Source: Merzomyia westermanni
Taxonomy: Eukaryota > Arthropoda > Insecta > Diptera > Tephritidae
Length of the DNA: 64,000 bases
Direction: 5' to 3'
Assembly: GCA_949987695.1 (NCBI GenBank)
Contig: OX465289.1
Span: forward strand, 181,938,270 to 182,002,269
Shown: in pieces, positions 45,948 to 56,139 of the stretch
Position numbering within the stretch: the first letter of the stretch is position 1
Layout of the letters: each line of letters opens with the position of its first letter
Made by a program: the position numbers and the translations under genes
The notes under the pieces: generated by a model
The model's input: only the letters and a program-made list of their open reading frames with translations
The model's database searches: none
What the model was told of the DNA's origin: nothing

Positions 45948-46530
45948 ACCTGGAAACCAGCATTAACACCAACAATAATGTTAGCCTAGAAATCGGACGA
46001 AGAATTACTCTTGCAAACAAATGCTACTTCGGACTGAGTAGGCAATTGAAAAGTAAAGTCTTCTCTCGACGAACGAAAATAACAGTCTATAAGTCACTCA
46101 TCGCACCCGTCTTGCTATATGGTGCAGAAGCGTGGACACTAACAACATCTGATGAGGCGGCTCTGGGAGTATTCGAAAGAAAGGTTCTTCGAAAGATTTG
46201 TGGACTTCTACGCGTTGGCGACGGCTAGTACCGAAGAAGATTTAATGATGAGCTGTATAAACTTTACGCAGACGCCGACATAGTTCAGCGAATTAAAACA
46301 CAGCGGCTTCGCTGGCTAGGCCACGTAGTGTGAATGAGCGAAGATGCTCCAGCCCAGAAGGTATTCTTATCGGCACCCGCCGGTGGAAGCAGAGGAAGAG
46401 GGAGACTACCACTCCGATGGAAGGACCAAGTGGAGACCGATTTGCGATCCCGCGGCGTTTCCAATTGGCGCCAGTTGGCGCAACGAAGAAACGACTGGCA
46501 AGCTATGTTGGATGACTATTCAAAGAAGAA
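45948..46530 (+). mobile_element. LINE family A, C-terminal third of ORF2 with (AAG)n tail
   Basis: The best copy of family A in the window. It reads SINTNNNVS, IGRRITLANKCYFGLSRQL, KSKVFSRRTKITVYKSLIAP and VLLYGAEAWTLTTSDEAAL, then FERKVLRKICGLLRVGDG and a TAG stop at 46227. Read-through continues RRRFNDELYKLYADADI, IKTQRLRWLGHV, a second stop, then MSEDAPAQKVFLSAPAGG and GVSNWRQLAQRRNDWQAMLD. The 3' end is an AAGAAGAAG run at about 46522-46536. The catalytic polymerase and endonuclease domains are missing, as is usual for 5'-truncated LINEs. Two stop codons make it dead. RTE-like affiliation is inferred from the tail and the short tandem 3' end. Confidence 0.85.
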
Positions 46531-46544
46531 GAAGAAGCTATAAG

Positions 46545-47945
46545 GCTCTATGGTTTTTGGTGTGCAGGCAGTACTTGTCTCGTGGAATGGGACGTAAAAC
46601 ATCAAACAGAGTTATATTGATATTAAAACTCCCTTCAAGGATATGAAACCGGTACGCTATGGTACTAGCACCATGTCTTATTAACCCTACACCCGTGAGA
46701 GATTAAGAAATGCGCAATTATATTGGAAACCCTCAAATGTAATTTCTCATTATTCACTCTCTCAATGTCGCTTTGCAGCACTGCGCATCACTGACATGGC
46801 AGCAGAGGCTGCAACCAACGCCGATGGCAGCGGGGATTAAATGATTTTTAATGAAAAGCAACGACAGACGGTAGCGCGGGCGCCGTAGCAGAACAGAAGT
46901 GGCAAAAGGCATACAAAATGCATCTCAAAGAATTGAGCAAAAACTCCACTGGAGCATCCGAGTATAACCTTAGTAGCATCATGGTCGCATGCGACAGTTG
47001 CAGCATCAGCTGGCATATCTGTAGCAACGCGGGGTAGCGGCGTGTTGAGAAGAAAATTGCATGATTGAAAATTGCACTTGAGGCGCAACAAATGCTATAA
47101 CAACAAAAATAACAATGGTAGCGAAGGATTCAGAGCTCTTTCAAATGACAACAGCTGTAGTAGCTTGTGGCTGGAGGATTGGCTCTGGCGGCGACGGTGG
47201 TGACTGAAGCTTTGCAACAGCAACAGCGCCTTTACAAATGGCAGTTCAATGCATGCAACGACAAAAGCAAGAGTCCTGAAAGAGGTGTTCGGGGCAAAAG
47301 GATTTGTGAGCTTTGAATCGTGCTTACATGCTCTTATCCAGACAGAGAAATTGAAAAGAGTAAAAAAAGGTATAGTAGATTCCCACAAGATTGTTCCTAG
47401 TAAAAGAGAACTAGTCCCAAAAAGGCCAATAAAAAATAAAACCAAGGCCAACCCGATGAGAATTCTCAAGTTATCAGAGTCTGGGTATGACCGAAGGAGA
47501 TTTTCCTAAACCCTTTTTGAAGCCCGGGCTTATTTGATCCTTAGCAAACTCACATTACCTACAGGAAGATGTAATTTCTGAGTCGACCCACCCAGCTGAC
47601 CTTGTCCAAAATTTTCTGAATACTATGCTGAAACAAAATGTATCTCCTTCAAAGAATATATGACTTTGAGTCGTTGGGGTCTTAATGAGTTGTTGTTGTT
47701 GTAGTAAGACTACTTCGACCCGGTTAGCAGTCACGTTAAAGAGTCCTTGGTGATCCGAAGAAACGACCACAGCAATAGCTGAATCATATTAAAAAGAGAA
47801 AAAGCTGTAGAAAGAAGCCATAATTCAGAGCAAGAAGGAGAAATGTGAGGAGAAGACTTCAAAAGGAATCTATGGCGACTCGGCTACAGGGAAGTACTGA
47901 AGAAGTGAGGGCTAGAATGACAATATCGATGTAAGCGCTATGTAT
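46545..47945. other. Spacer with GCAGCA-rich words
   Basis: At 46770-47220 words such as GGCAGCAGAGGCTGCA and GCAACAGCAACAGC raise G+C content. An 86-codon plus frame (47249-47509) rich in Lys/Arg overlaps a 124-codon minus frame; neither has a recognised domain. TTGTTGTTGTTG at about 47690-47701 may be the tail of a minus-strand LINE, but no protein supports that. Confidence 0.3.
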
Positions 47946-47948
47946 AAC

Positions 47949-48480
47949 ATAGGTTAGATTGAAGAAGCTGCCGTAGGGGCACACTCAGGCGGAATCAGAA
48001 TGCCCGTTTTGATGTCATGTGAAGACACCATTACACCCCCTCTTATATGTGAAAAATTGATGAAGGAAATTAAGTCCTTGATGTCATACTCCTCAATTCG
48101 GCTCAGGTTTTCCAGGAAGGGAACTCCCAGGCAACGCCGTCTAGCGCCGCTTATCACGAGGCAGTTGCAGATGAGGTGTTTCACAGTTTCTTCCTTTCCG
48201 TCATCCTTGCGGCTCATACAGGAATGGCGGTAGGGCACACCTAGCCTCTCTGCGTGCCTCTCAATAAAACAATGCCCAGTTAGTATTCCTTTAAACTAAG
48301 GGATAACAACCCTTCTTAGGATGTGCACTTGATGAGATGTTTTGGGCACCTTTTTGGCAAAAGTTTGCCTGGACAACCGACACCCTGGGGTTTGTTTCCA
48401 ACTTTCGTTAGCTTGTCAGTAGGTATATTCGCAGGTATATTTGCAGTAATTTCGCAGTAACCTGCACGTGTCAAAGGGTG
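47949..48480 (-). mobile_element. LINE family B, C-terminal part with Cys/His motif
   Basis: The minus strand reads LTRAGYCEITANIP, KGILTGHCFIERHAERLGV, PYRHSCMSRKDDGKEETVKH, LICNCLVI and ARRRCLGVPFLENLS. C-x-x-(K/D)-EETV-H-L-C-x-C is the typical post-RNase H Cys/His tail of fly LINEs. This is the segment deleted in the copy at 6141-7135. The 3' end near 47949 has AGGTTAGATTGAAG, matching AGGTTAGGTTGCAG at 6147. Stops occur near 48290-48305. The upstream RNase H is not recognisable beyond 48480. Confidence 0.8.
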
Positions 48481-48489
48481 TACCTAAGC

Positions 48490-49770
48490 GCGGAAAACGT
48501 AGCAGTTAGAACTAATAGCCAAGGCCAAAGGAGATAGAACTAGCGGTCTGCGAACGGGCTATTATAGATGTTCGAAACGGTACGGAAGCTTTCGGAATAG
48601 TACAATCAGATGTTCGAAACAGTAGGGAAGCTTGCGGAATAGTACAAGCAGGAGGATGTAGAGCCGACTTAGAAAAACGTTTAGTCGAAGTAAACTAGTT
48701 TTCGATACCATGGCTAACACCCAGAACCTTTCACACCTAATCCGAAGACCTTCCCATAATGTAGCGGCTAAAATGATACTGCTATATTACTGATTAAACT
48801 CTGACGAATTTCAATCAAGCAGCTGCTCTACCTCAGTTCAAAATGGCAGGTGCTTCTTAAAACAAAAATGAAAGCACCTGGGTTCCACACTGGGTTGTTG
48901 CAATATTTTCCCACCAAATGAATTTGCTCACACACAGCTGCCACATTGTTATCTTTCCTTCTTTCTGTCTCTCACAGTCTCTCTCTGCACGTATATAGCT
49001 CGATAAGAATGTGGTGGCGTAATATATTTTTTTGCAAATAAGCTCGTATGCGACATGGCGAAGAGATGCACCGGAAAGCTTCGACCAACATTTTAATACA
49101 TTCTGCAATGCATATAAAAATTTGTACATATGTATGTATGTTTGTAACCTAATAATTGGTCTAACATATGTACATTCATAGATAAGACATGTAGTAAAGT
49201 GTCTGATACAAAGGAAGGTGACAACAGCCACTTGAGGGCGTGTCTGTTAAGTTGCCGTTGAGTGGATAAGGAAATATCGAACAGCCGTTGTTGTTGGCAG
49301 GAAAAGTGAAAAAAGTGTAAAAGCATAAAAGAGAAGATGCCCAAAGCGATTGAAGGAGCTAAAATAAAAAAAAAGTCTTAAAGCTGAATGGAAAAGTTGA
49401 TAGAGGGGTCCATTGATCACTGGTGAGGTGAAATGTAGTGGCTGTTCGAAAAGGCTACAGAAGGTTATCTTTAGCAGAGCTGATTTTGATATTTCAGCTG
49501 ATATTTATTGATCTCTTGATCAGCGTTACATCCTATCAGTGCTCGCAAAGATCTAGGAGAGAATTGCCGTCAGTTATAGCTTCTTATAATAAAGATGGGA
49601 CACTATAGCTGCCCTAATACCGTGTTCTACATCAGATCATATGACCCACTGGCAACTAATGGAAATATGCAGTAACTCTTTAATAGTCAAGCAGAATAAA
49701 TCGAAGATGTCCTACTAGTGACTAGTCACTATATCCATGGTAACGTTTAGAAATATAAGAGATAGACCCA
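48490..49770. other. Spacer with a 42-bp tandem duplication
   Basis: Two units starting at 48566 and 48608 share AGATGTTCGAAAC, GGAAGCTT and CGGAATAGTACAA. No gene was recognised in the rest; frames at 48857-49344 (-) lack domains. Confidence 0.4.
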
Positions 49771-50268
49771 CCATTAAGTATACCAAATTGATCAGGACGA
49801 TGAACTGAGTTGATACAGCCATGTCCGTCTGTCCGTCCGTCCGTCCGTCTATTTGAACGCAAACTAGTCCCTCAATTTTTGAGATATCTCGATGAAATTT
49901 GGCACATGGATGTATTTTTGTATTATATTAGACATTTGTCGGATCCGGTATAATCTAGTCACTATAGCATATATCTCCCATACAACCGATCGTTCAAATA
50001 AGAGGATTATGACCATTTCTCCCTCATTTTTAAGGAATAAACTTGAAACATGGTGAGATATTTTCTTATGGATAGCAAAAGAGTTTGTAAAAAATCACCA
50101 AGATCGGAGCTATATATAGTATATATCCCACACAACCGATCGTTCAGATAAGAGGATTACGGCCATTTATCCCTCATTTTGAAATATTAAAACTTGAAAC
50201 TTGGTGAGATATTTGCTTATAGATGGTAAAAGATTTGGTAAAAAAATCACCAAGATCGGAGCTATATA

Positions 50269-51238
50269 CGAGGTGTGTTCAAAAAGTATCACGAATTTTG
50301 TCTTTTTTCAAAAATTATTTATTTATTCATGAATATCTATTTTGTCCCCTTCACAGTAATCCCTATGAGATATTATACATTTGTGCCAACGGTTTTTCCA
50401 ATCTTCGAAGCACTTCAAAAAATCATTTTTTTGTATCTTGTTCAGCTCCTCCTTCGATGCCGTCTTTATCTCGTCAAGAGAAGCGTAACGTCGTCCTTTC
50501 ATGGGCCTCTTCAGTTTAGGGAACAAGAAAAAGTTACAGGGGGCCAGATCTGGGGAATACGGTGGCTGGGCATCATTAGTGTGTTGTTTTTGGCCAAAAC
50601 GTCGCGCACAAGCAACGATGCGTGAGCAGGGGCGTTATCGTGGTGCAAAAGCCAATTTTTGTTCTTCCACAAATCCGGGCGTTTCTGGCGGATTGCTTCG
50701 CGCAAATTGCGCATAACTTGCAGGTAATATTCCTTATTGACCGTTCTTCCCTGTGGCAAGAACTCATGATGCACCACGCCCCTGCAATCGAAGAAAACTG
50801 TCAGCAAAACTTTCACATTCGACCGAACTTGGCGCGCTTCTTTCGTTCTTGGTTCGTGCGGCAGCTTCCATTGAGATGATTGAGCTTTGGTTTCCACGTC
50901 ATAACCATAAACTCACGATTCGTCACCAGTTATGACCCTCTGGAGCAAATTTGGGCCGTCGCGGACAGAGTTTAACATCTCATTAGCAATGTTCATGCGA
51001 TGCTGTTTTTGGTCACAATTGAGCAATTTTGGTACGAATTTCGCGTAAAAATCGAAGACGATCCAAAACACGTGCAAGCAAAGCAGCTGTCAACAATTAA
51101 CTGAACATTCAAAATGGCCGAGCTTGTTGGCATAAGTGAGAGACGTGAGTACCAACATAACGCCACAAAAAATTCGAAATTCGAATATACGTAAGCAGAG
51201 AAAATTCAAAATTCGCGATAGTTTTTGAACACACCTCG
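50269..51238 (-). mobile_element. Mariner-family element, 970 bp, internally deleted (copy 2)
   Basis: Same family and orientation as 16689-17392. The left end is CGAGGTGTGTTCAAAAAGTA and the reverse complement of the right end is CGAGGTGTGTTCAAAAACTA. TA is duplicated (50267-50268, 51239-51240), within TATATA of the host repeat. It lies inside the Helentron-like element. Its deletion removes the N-terminal coding part (junction near 51070), unlike copy 1, which lacks the middle. Confidence 0.95.
50323..51070 (-). pseudogene. Mariner transposase remnant (middle and C-terminal parts), stop and frameshift
   Basis: The minus strand reads AKFVPKLLNCDQKQHRMNIA then NLLQRVITGDES, with the first catalytic Asp in GDES. 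A TGA at 50913-50915 replaces the Trp expected in the next position. The frame continues VYGYDVETKAQSSQWKLPHE, VKVLLTVFFDCRGVVHHEFL and KNWLLHHDNAPAH, which holds the second Asp. One base is missing near 50570, shifting the frame just before the third Asp motif; the normal frame resumes as KLKRPMKGRRYASLDEI to a stop at 50323. The N-terminal helix-turn-helix is deleted. Non-functional by three independent lesions. Confidence 0.95.
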
Positions 51239-51529
51239 TATATAGTATACTCGTACATCCCACACAACCGATCGTTCAGATAAGATTATGGCCATTTCTC
51301 CCTCATTTTAAAAGATTGAAACTTGAAACTTGCTGAGATATTTTCTTATGGATATTACAAGATTTCGTAAAAAAATTACCAAGATCGGAGTTCTATATAG
51401 TATACATCCCATACAACCGATCGTTCAGCTAAGAGGATTATGGCCATTTATCCCTCATTTTGGAATTCATGAAAGGTATAAAGCCTTCGGCACAGCCGAA
51501 GACAGCGCCGTCCTTACATGTTTTGATTA

Positions 51530-53630
51530 TTTTTTGGTTTATTTTTGAGTTTTTATTTTTTTTTTAATTTTTGATATTTATTTTGTTTTTTATTTTTGAT
51601 TTTTTCAAGTGTTGTTAATGTGTATGTGTGTTACTAAACATGAAAGAGGTGGCAGAGAGAGTGAGAGGGTAGAGTGAAATTGACATGGAGGTTGAAGAGA
51701 TTAAGGGAGAGGGAATGGAAGAGTTGGGAGAATAGCTTTTAAGACTAAGGAGAATAGTTTTCTTTTTCAAATATATTTAATTCAAATTTCGGCCTGGATA
51801 AATTGTGCTAAGTCAGTATAAAGTGAAAGTGATATTTTATGAAATTAAATTTGAGCACATAAAAAAGAGGGCTGTGTCGTGGGTAAATGTGGACACAAAT
51901 GCGAAATACTGATAATTTTTACTAGGATCAAACGCTCTTAAATTTTACCACCCAGTAAACAACAGAAAAGTATTTTTATTTCCAATCGCATATCGGATTA
52001 TCAAAAATGGAGACAACGCCCGCCCCCTCCCCCCATTCGCGATGATAATTTCAAAAGATTTTTGATACTAGCAAGCAATGGGTGATAAAGAATGACTAGA
52101 AATAAGAAGATATCTGAAACACAAATCACCACTCTGATAGTCAAATGGCTACCCGTGTTGCCAAAAAATCTCTGATGATGGAAACGTACCAGCTTCCAAA
52201 ATGGATCTACTACTTTCGATAGCTTTCGCGTTTGCTTCTATATTTTGTCATTTTCTATTCAAATGAAAGATTTTAATAATAAATACGGCTTTAAAAAAAA
52301 TCAAAAATAATCATTTGATTACTTTTAATTATTTTTAATTTTTCTGAATTTTTTTCAGTATTGTTGCAGAAGCACATAAATATACACATCAACAATACTG
52401 AAAAAAAATCTAAAATAAATCAAAACAACTTTTTGCGATTATTTTTGGTTATTTTTTATTTGTTTTTATTTTTTTTTTTTATTTATTCTAATTGTAATCT
52501 TTTAATAATTGCCTTTTCTTGATAAGCAATTCAAATAATCATTACCAATCAAAAAAGCCGTCTAATTAATGGATTACTAATTACTAATCAAATTCAACAG
52601 GCCTGTGTTTAAGATAGATTGGGAAAATTGTTACTCAAATTGCGTTTGACCAAAAATGTTTATTGGGCAGTGACAATAACTCAAATGCGTTCACATTCCG
52701 AAAAAAGTCTCGCACACATACTTTTTCATGCTGTGTTATCCTCGTGTCCTTGTGACAATTGGGACACTAGTGAGTTTAATATGCGATGTATATGGTGCTA
52801 AAGGCATTTGGAGCACTTAGTTCATAACTGCACTTATGTTCTTATATGGTGGCATGTTATCATATGCATAAGCTTATATATTAGGGCTGTTGCGAATCTT
52901 TGATTCCGTTGTCCAAAGCTAGGAAGTTTCAGATGAATTAAGTCTGGGATTCAGATGGCTTCAAATTGGTGCTATAACTTTAGCCATGGATTGCCAAGCG
53001 ATCGCTCAAAAGGTCGACGTTACTGTTCTCGCATTTTTCACCCGATATTGGAACCTTTCTTACTAGGAATCTCCCTTTCTTATTCGCCTAATGATAACAC
53101 TTGCTAGCTCCACTACCTTCATTCATCGTGGACACAGTATCGCCCGGAGCTCAAGTTCTTTGCCATACGATGCGAGTCCGATTTGAGAAGGGCGAACCTC
53201 ATTTTTCTCGACATCCTGATAGCTTTGTGCATTATTACATGCTGAAACCTGCTACTTGAAATGTTCTACACATTTGACGATGTTATTAGGCCGCAACCAC
53301 ACACAGAGCAAATACTTAGGAGCCGGACGCACGTAGAACAGAAGGCTCTTAAAAACGTAGCAACGTTGGCCACGGTTTCAAAATTTTCAGAAGTTTTCCA
53401 CGTCATAAAAAAAAAACTAATCGATGCTGCATTTTCGAAGTATACGCCCAACCCCTTGGTATGCAACAGAATTTGTGTTAGTCATTTTACAGTCGTCAAG
53501 CTAGATAATGCTCATTTCACTATTAGTTCATTATAGACATGGTCTTTGGTTTCAACGCATTCCTCAAATTATTGTCCTCAAAACGTTTTAAATTTTTTTA
53601 AATAGATTTTTACTTGCGGCGTTCCAACCC
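51530..53630. other. Spacer with T-rich tracts and one hairpin
   Basis: T-rich blocks lie at 51530-51610 and 52430-52500. An inverted repeat with 18-bp perfect arms (52349-52366 and 52390-52407) and a 23-nt loop is present. Small frames (52619-52801, 53261-53536) lack domains. Confidence 0.4.
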
Positions 53631-53639
53631 CGGCGCCCT

Positions 53640-54440
53640 CTTGGTACACATAACTTTAAATGAAATTTGGTGGTAAGTTTCCTTTTATCATAAAACGAAG
53701 TTCTACCAAAAGAAATCAAATTTTTCAAAAGTTATGCAAATTCGAATTAAAAATTGTTTCCCTGTTTTTGAAGTTTATTTTTTCAATACTTCGAAAACTA
53801 CTGTATTAAAAAAAAACAAGTTCGCACTTCCAAAGAGTGTACTTAAAAATTACAAAAAAAAAAAAATTTAAGAAAAAATTTAAAATTACTAATTTTATAA
53901 AAAATTGTAAAAACTAAATTCCGAAATTTAATTTTGAAATAAAATTTTTTTTAATTATTCCTATGATACATCTACAGATAACCTGTATTATTTTTTTTCT
54001 TTTTTTTTGTATTACACCTCTGATACATCTAAAAATATCCTGAAATTTTAAGAAGACAGGTTTTTTTTTTTCATAAATATTACGTTTTGAATTTTAGCCA
54101 GAAAAGTTTGTAATTTTCCACTGTTCTAGTCGAGTTCAATTAGTTAAACACAAAATTAATAAATTTTGAGGATAGAAACATTTTGCTCATGGAGTGAATT
54201 AGACTCGAAAGCTACAAAAATTATAAAAAAATTTTTTTTTTTTTTAAGGAGCCACAGTTTTTTTTTAATACCATAGCTTTCGAAATATTGAAAAACTTAT
54301 CTTTACGAAACAGAAAAATTAAATTTTAAACTAATATAACTTTTGAAATCAAGATTAAAATTGGGTTTTCTTTGATGGAAATTCGTTTAATGATAAAAGT
54401 AAATTCTCCACCAAATTTCATTCAAATCGGAAAGAGTTGA
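53640..54440. repeat. Foldback element with about 200-bp arms
   Basis: The left arm (53640-53850) read in reverse complement contains TTTTTTTTTAATACAGTAG, TTTTCGAAGTATTGAAAAA, CATAACTTTTGAAA, TTTATGATAAAAGGAAA and CCACCAAATTTCAT. The right arm (54245-54440) has the same words in order: TTTTTTTAATACCATAG, CTTTCGAAATATTGAAAAA, ATAACTTTTGAAA, TTAATGATAAAAGTAAA and CCACCAAATTTCATTC. The roughly 400-bp centre is AT-rich, with two CTGATACATCTA-like words. No flanking duplication was identified. A solo arm-like relative is at 8335-8470. Confidence 0.75.
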
Positions 54441-54499
54441 TTCCACCTATCTGATAATTTGACATGGAAAGTCCCATACATATATACTAGTCGCTAATT

Positions 54500-54845
54500 C
54501 TCTCTATGGCGCGATATACAACAGGTATATCATCATAAACCTCCTAAGAGATTTTTGCGCCAAGCTTCTCTTCCAATTTGTGGTGTGCCGATTTGAATTT
54601 TCCCTACAAATTGGTGGGACCTACAGTTTTTTGCCGACTCCGAACGGCATCTACAAAGGAGACGAATTTTTGCTGAGAAGCCTGTCATGGCAGAAATACA
54701 CTCGGAGAGTTTGCCAAACCACTGCCGAGGGGCGACCCCGTTTTGAAAAACTTTTTTCATATCACTTTTGATGTTACCTGTACCAGGGCTCGAACCATGG
54801 ACCTTCGGTGTGGTAGGCCGGCAACACTACCTTCACACCACGGCG
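54500..54845 (-). mobile_element. tRNA-derived SINE with 10-bp target-site duplication
   Basis: On the minus strand the 5' head reads CCGCCGTGGTGTGAAGGTAG, then GGTTCGAGCCC (54786-54796), the B box of an RNA polymerase III promoter. The A-box-like TGGTGTGAAGG lies 33-34 bases earlier (54830-54840). The body has GGGTCGCCCCTCGGCAG, CGAGTGTATTTCTGCC and GCCGTTCGGAGTCGGC, and a tail ending in TAGGAGGTTTATGATG. GTCGCTAATT is repeated at 54490-54499 and 54846-54855 and fits a target-site duplication. The head no longer folds as a usable tRNA, so it is not a tRNA gene. The family is abundant in flies from memory; the exact name is not claimed. Confidence 0.8.
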
Positions 54846-54855
54846 GTCGCTAATT

Positions 54856-55280
54856 GCCTAGAAGTAAATACAGCTAAGACATAGCCTGATTTTTCTCTAC
54901 TCCATCTAATATTTTTAAAATAAATAATCGCTATCAGAAACTCTAAATATTCGATTCCGCCTTCAGTTCTCGTTTACACACTTTCGTAACATCCCTGTTG
55001 TATATATGTAAATGTATATAAGTTTATATGCTTTCTCTCATAATTGCAGTCCTTATCAGTTCATAAGAGCACATGATCCACGGAAAATTTACGCGTAAAA
55101 TATGTACAGCCTTGCATTGTCTAGGACGTGTCTGTACAACATAGATCGAAGTGCGATTCGCGCAGCAACAGCACAACTAGCCCAATAATGCATACTTTTG
55201 GACTACATGCACAAAGTTTGGGTAAGATCCAAAGTAGAACTAGGGTTTGCTTGCACATAAAAGGGACATGCTCGAGATTT
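54856..55280. other. Spacer between SINE and LINE tail
   Basis: No motif recognised. Confidence 0.3.
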
Positions 55281-55285
55281 GATAT

Positions 55286-55625
55286 CGACCCCTGCGGGTT
55301 AGGGGCTTAGAATATGCCCGAGGTAGCCATACCGGTCGTAAGAGGCGACTAATATGCACAAAGGTAATGATGTGCAACTCGATGGTTGATCTACGGATAT
55401 GATGCCTCTCAGCTCTCATTACCCATCTCTCTTTCCTTACGGAAGGAGGGGTGACATGACCTAGAAGGTTCCACTGGTCATAAATCGCTACCACGACAGT
55501 CGGGCAGTACCGCAAGGGAGTACCGGAGCGTACCGGATTCATATCCGGCCAAGGACTGTCAGTTCGACAGCACTCCCCAAAACCTTCGGGGAGTGTTTTT
55601 GTCGTTACAACAACAACAACAACAT
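55286..55625 (+). mobile_element. LINE family D 3' UTR with (CAA)n tail
   Basis: The plus strand starts CGACCCCTGCGGGTTAGGGG, then GGTCGTAAGAGGCGACTAAT and GGTTGATCTACGGATATGA. It ends with CCCCAAAACCTTCGGGGAGT, a stem-loop with CCCC-GGGG arms, then TTTTTGTCGTTACAACAACA. A 3' stem-loop directly followed by a CAA run is a common LINE 3' end in flies. No coding sequence is attached, so it is severely 5'-truncated. A short relative is at 9824-9905. Confidence 0.65.
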
Positions 55626-55645
55626 ATTTTATATCGTATTTTGAA

Positions 55646-56137
55646 ATGCAGCCAACTGACTGTCCTCGTATAGCTGAGGAGCTTTCAAGCTCTGTCGATT
55701 TCCTTAAAAATTTGATAAAAAAATTTCGTTGGCTCGTCGTAATGTTTCAAACTGACTGTGGCAAGAGTGATTTCTTTCATATAGAGCTACCCAAGGAGGA
55801 AGCAGTAACTTTCCGTCCACTCATGAGAAATAGATTTCGGCAGAGACACTGTGATCCACCTACATTCATAAGGATCTCGCTATCCTACAAAAGCTATTGC
55901 CTGCCATTTGTTTGTCTAGCTCATTTGTACAGGAGACGTGGTCAGCGGAACTCCGTAATGCTCACAGCCCACCACGTCCAATTCACATGCACCCAGTTGG
56001 AGCAAAAAACCGCGCCAGATGATAGTTACCTTGAAATAAATTATTTGCGATCGAGGTCATTCATACGCATTCCCTTCCTAATAACAGCAATATTGGACAC
56101 AGAGCCCAAAGAGTTTTCACTTTCGACTAAATATTAA
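55646..56137 (+). CDS. Unidentified 163-codon open frame
   Basis: The ATG-initiated frame reads MQPTDCPRIAEELSSSVDFL at its start and RSFIRIPFLITAILDTEPKE near its end. Composition is protein-like (Cys, His, Arg, Pro present) and not AT-driven, which sets it apart from most frames in this window. No domain was recognised. It starts about 20 bases after the LINE family D tail. It could be a chance frame, a decayed transposon gene or a small host exon; there is no splice or promoter evidence. Confidence 0.2.
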   Translation: MQPTDCPRIAEELSSSVDFLKNLIKKFRWLVVMFQTDCGKSDFFHIELPKEEAVTFRPLMRNRFRQRHCDPPTFIRISLSYKSYCLPFVCLAHLYRRRGQRNSVMLTAHHVQFTCTQLEQKTAPDDSYLEINYLRSRSFIRIPFLITAILDTEPKEFSLSTKY

Positions 56138-56139
56138 AT

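Larger units (their letters stand above)
49774..51524 (+). mobile_element. DINE-1/Helentron-like non-autonomous element, interrupted by a mariner
   Basis: The order of parts is diagnostic. The left end is TTAAGTATACCAAATTGATC. It is followed by seven uninterrupted GTCY units (49823-49850). Next come four tandem units of about 150 bp containing ACCGATCGTTCA at 49985, 50135, 51267 and 51416. A stem-loop follows (CTTCGGC-ACA-GCCGAAG, 51485-51501), then GCGCCGTCCTTACATG. GTCY microsatellite, 150-bp internal repeats and a 3' hairpin together are the described layout of Helentron-associated non-autonomous elements in flies. Without the 970-bp mariner the second-to-third spacing falls to about 160 bp, so the mariner landed inside repeat unit two. 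No Rep/helicase protein is encoded. Exact ends are approximate. Confidence 0.75.

Noticed and set aside
54775..54850. tRNA gene
   Set aside because: A and B boxes are present but no cloverleaf or anticodon arm can be formed, and the SINE body and target duplication follow.
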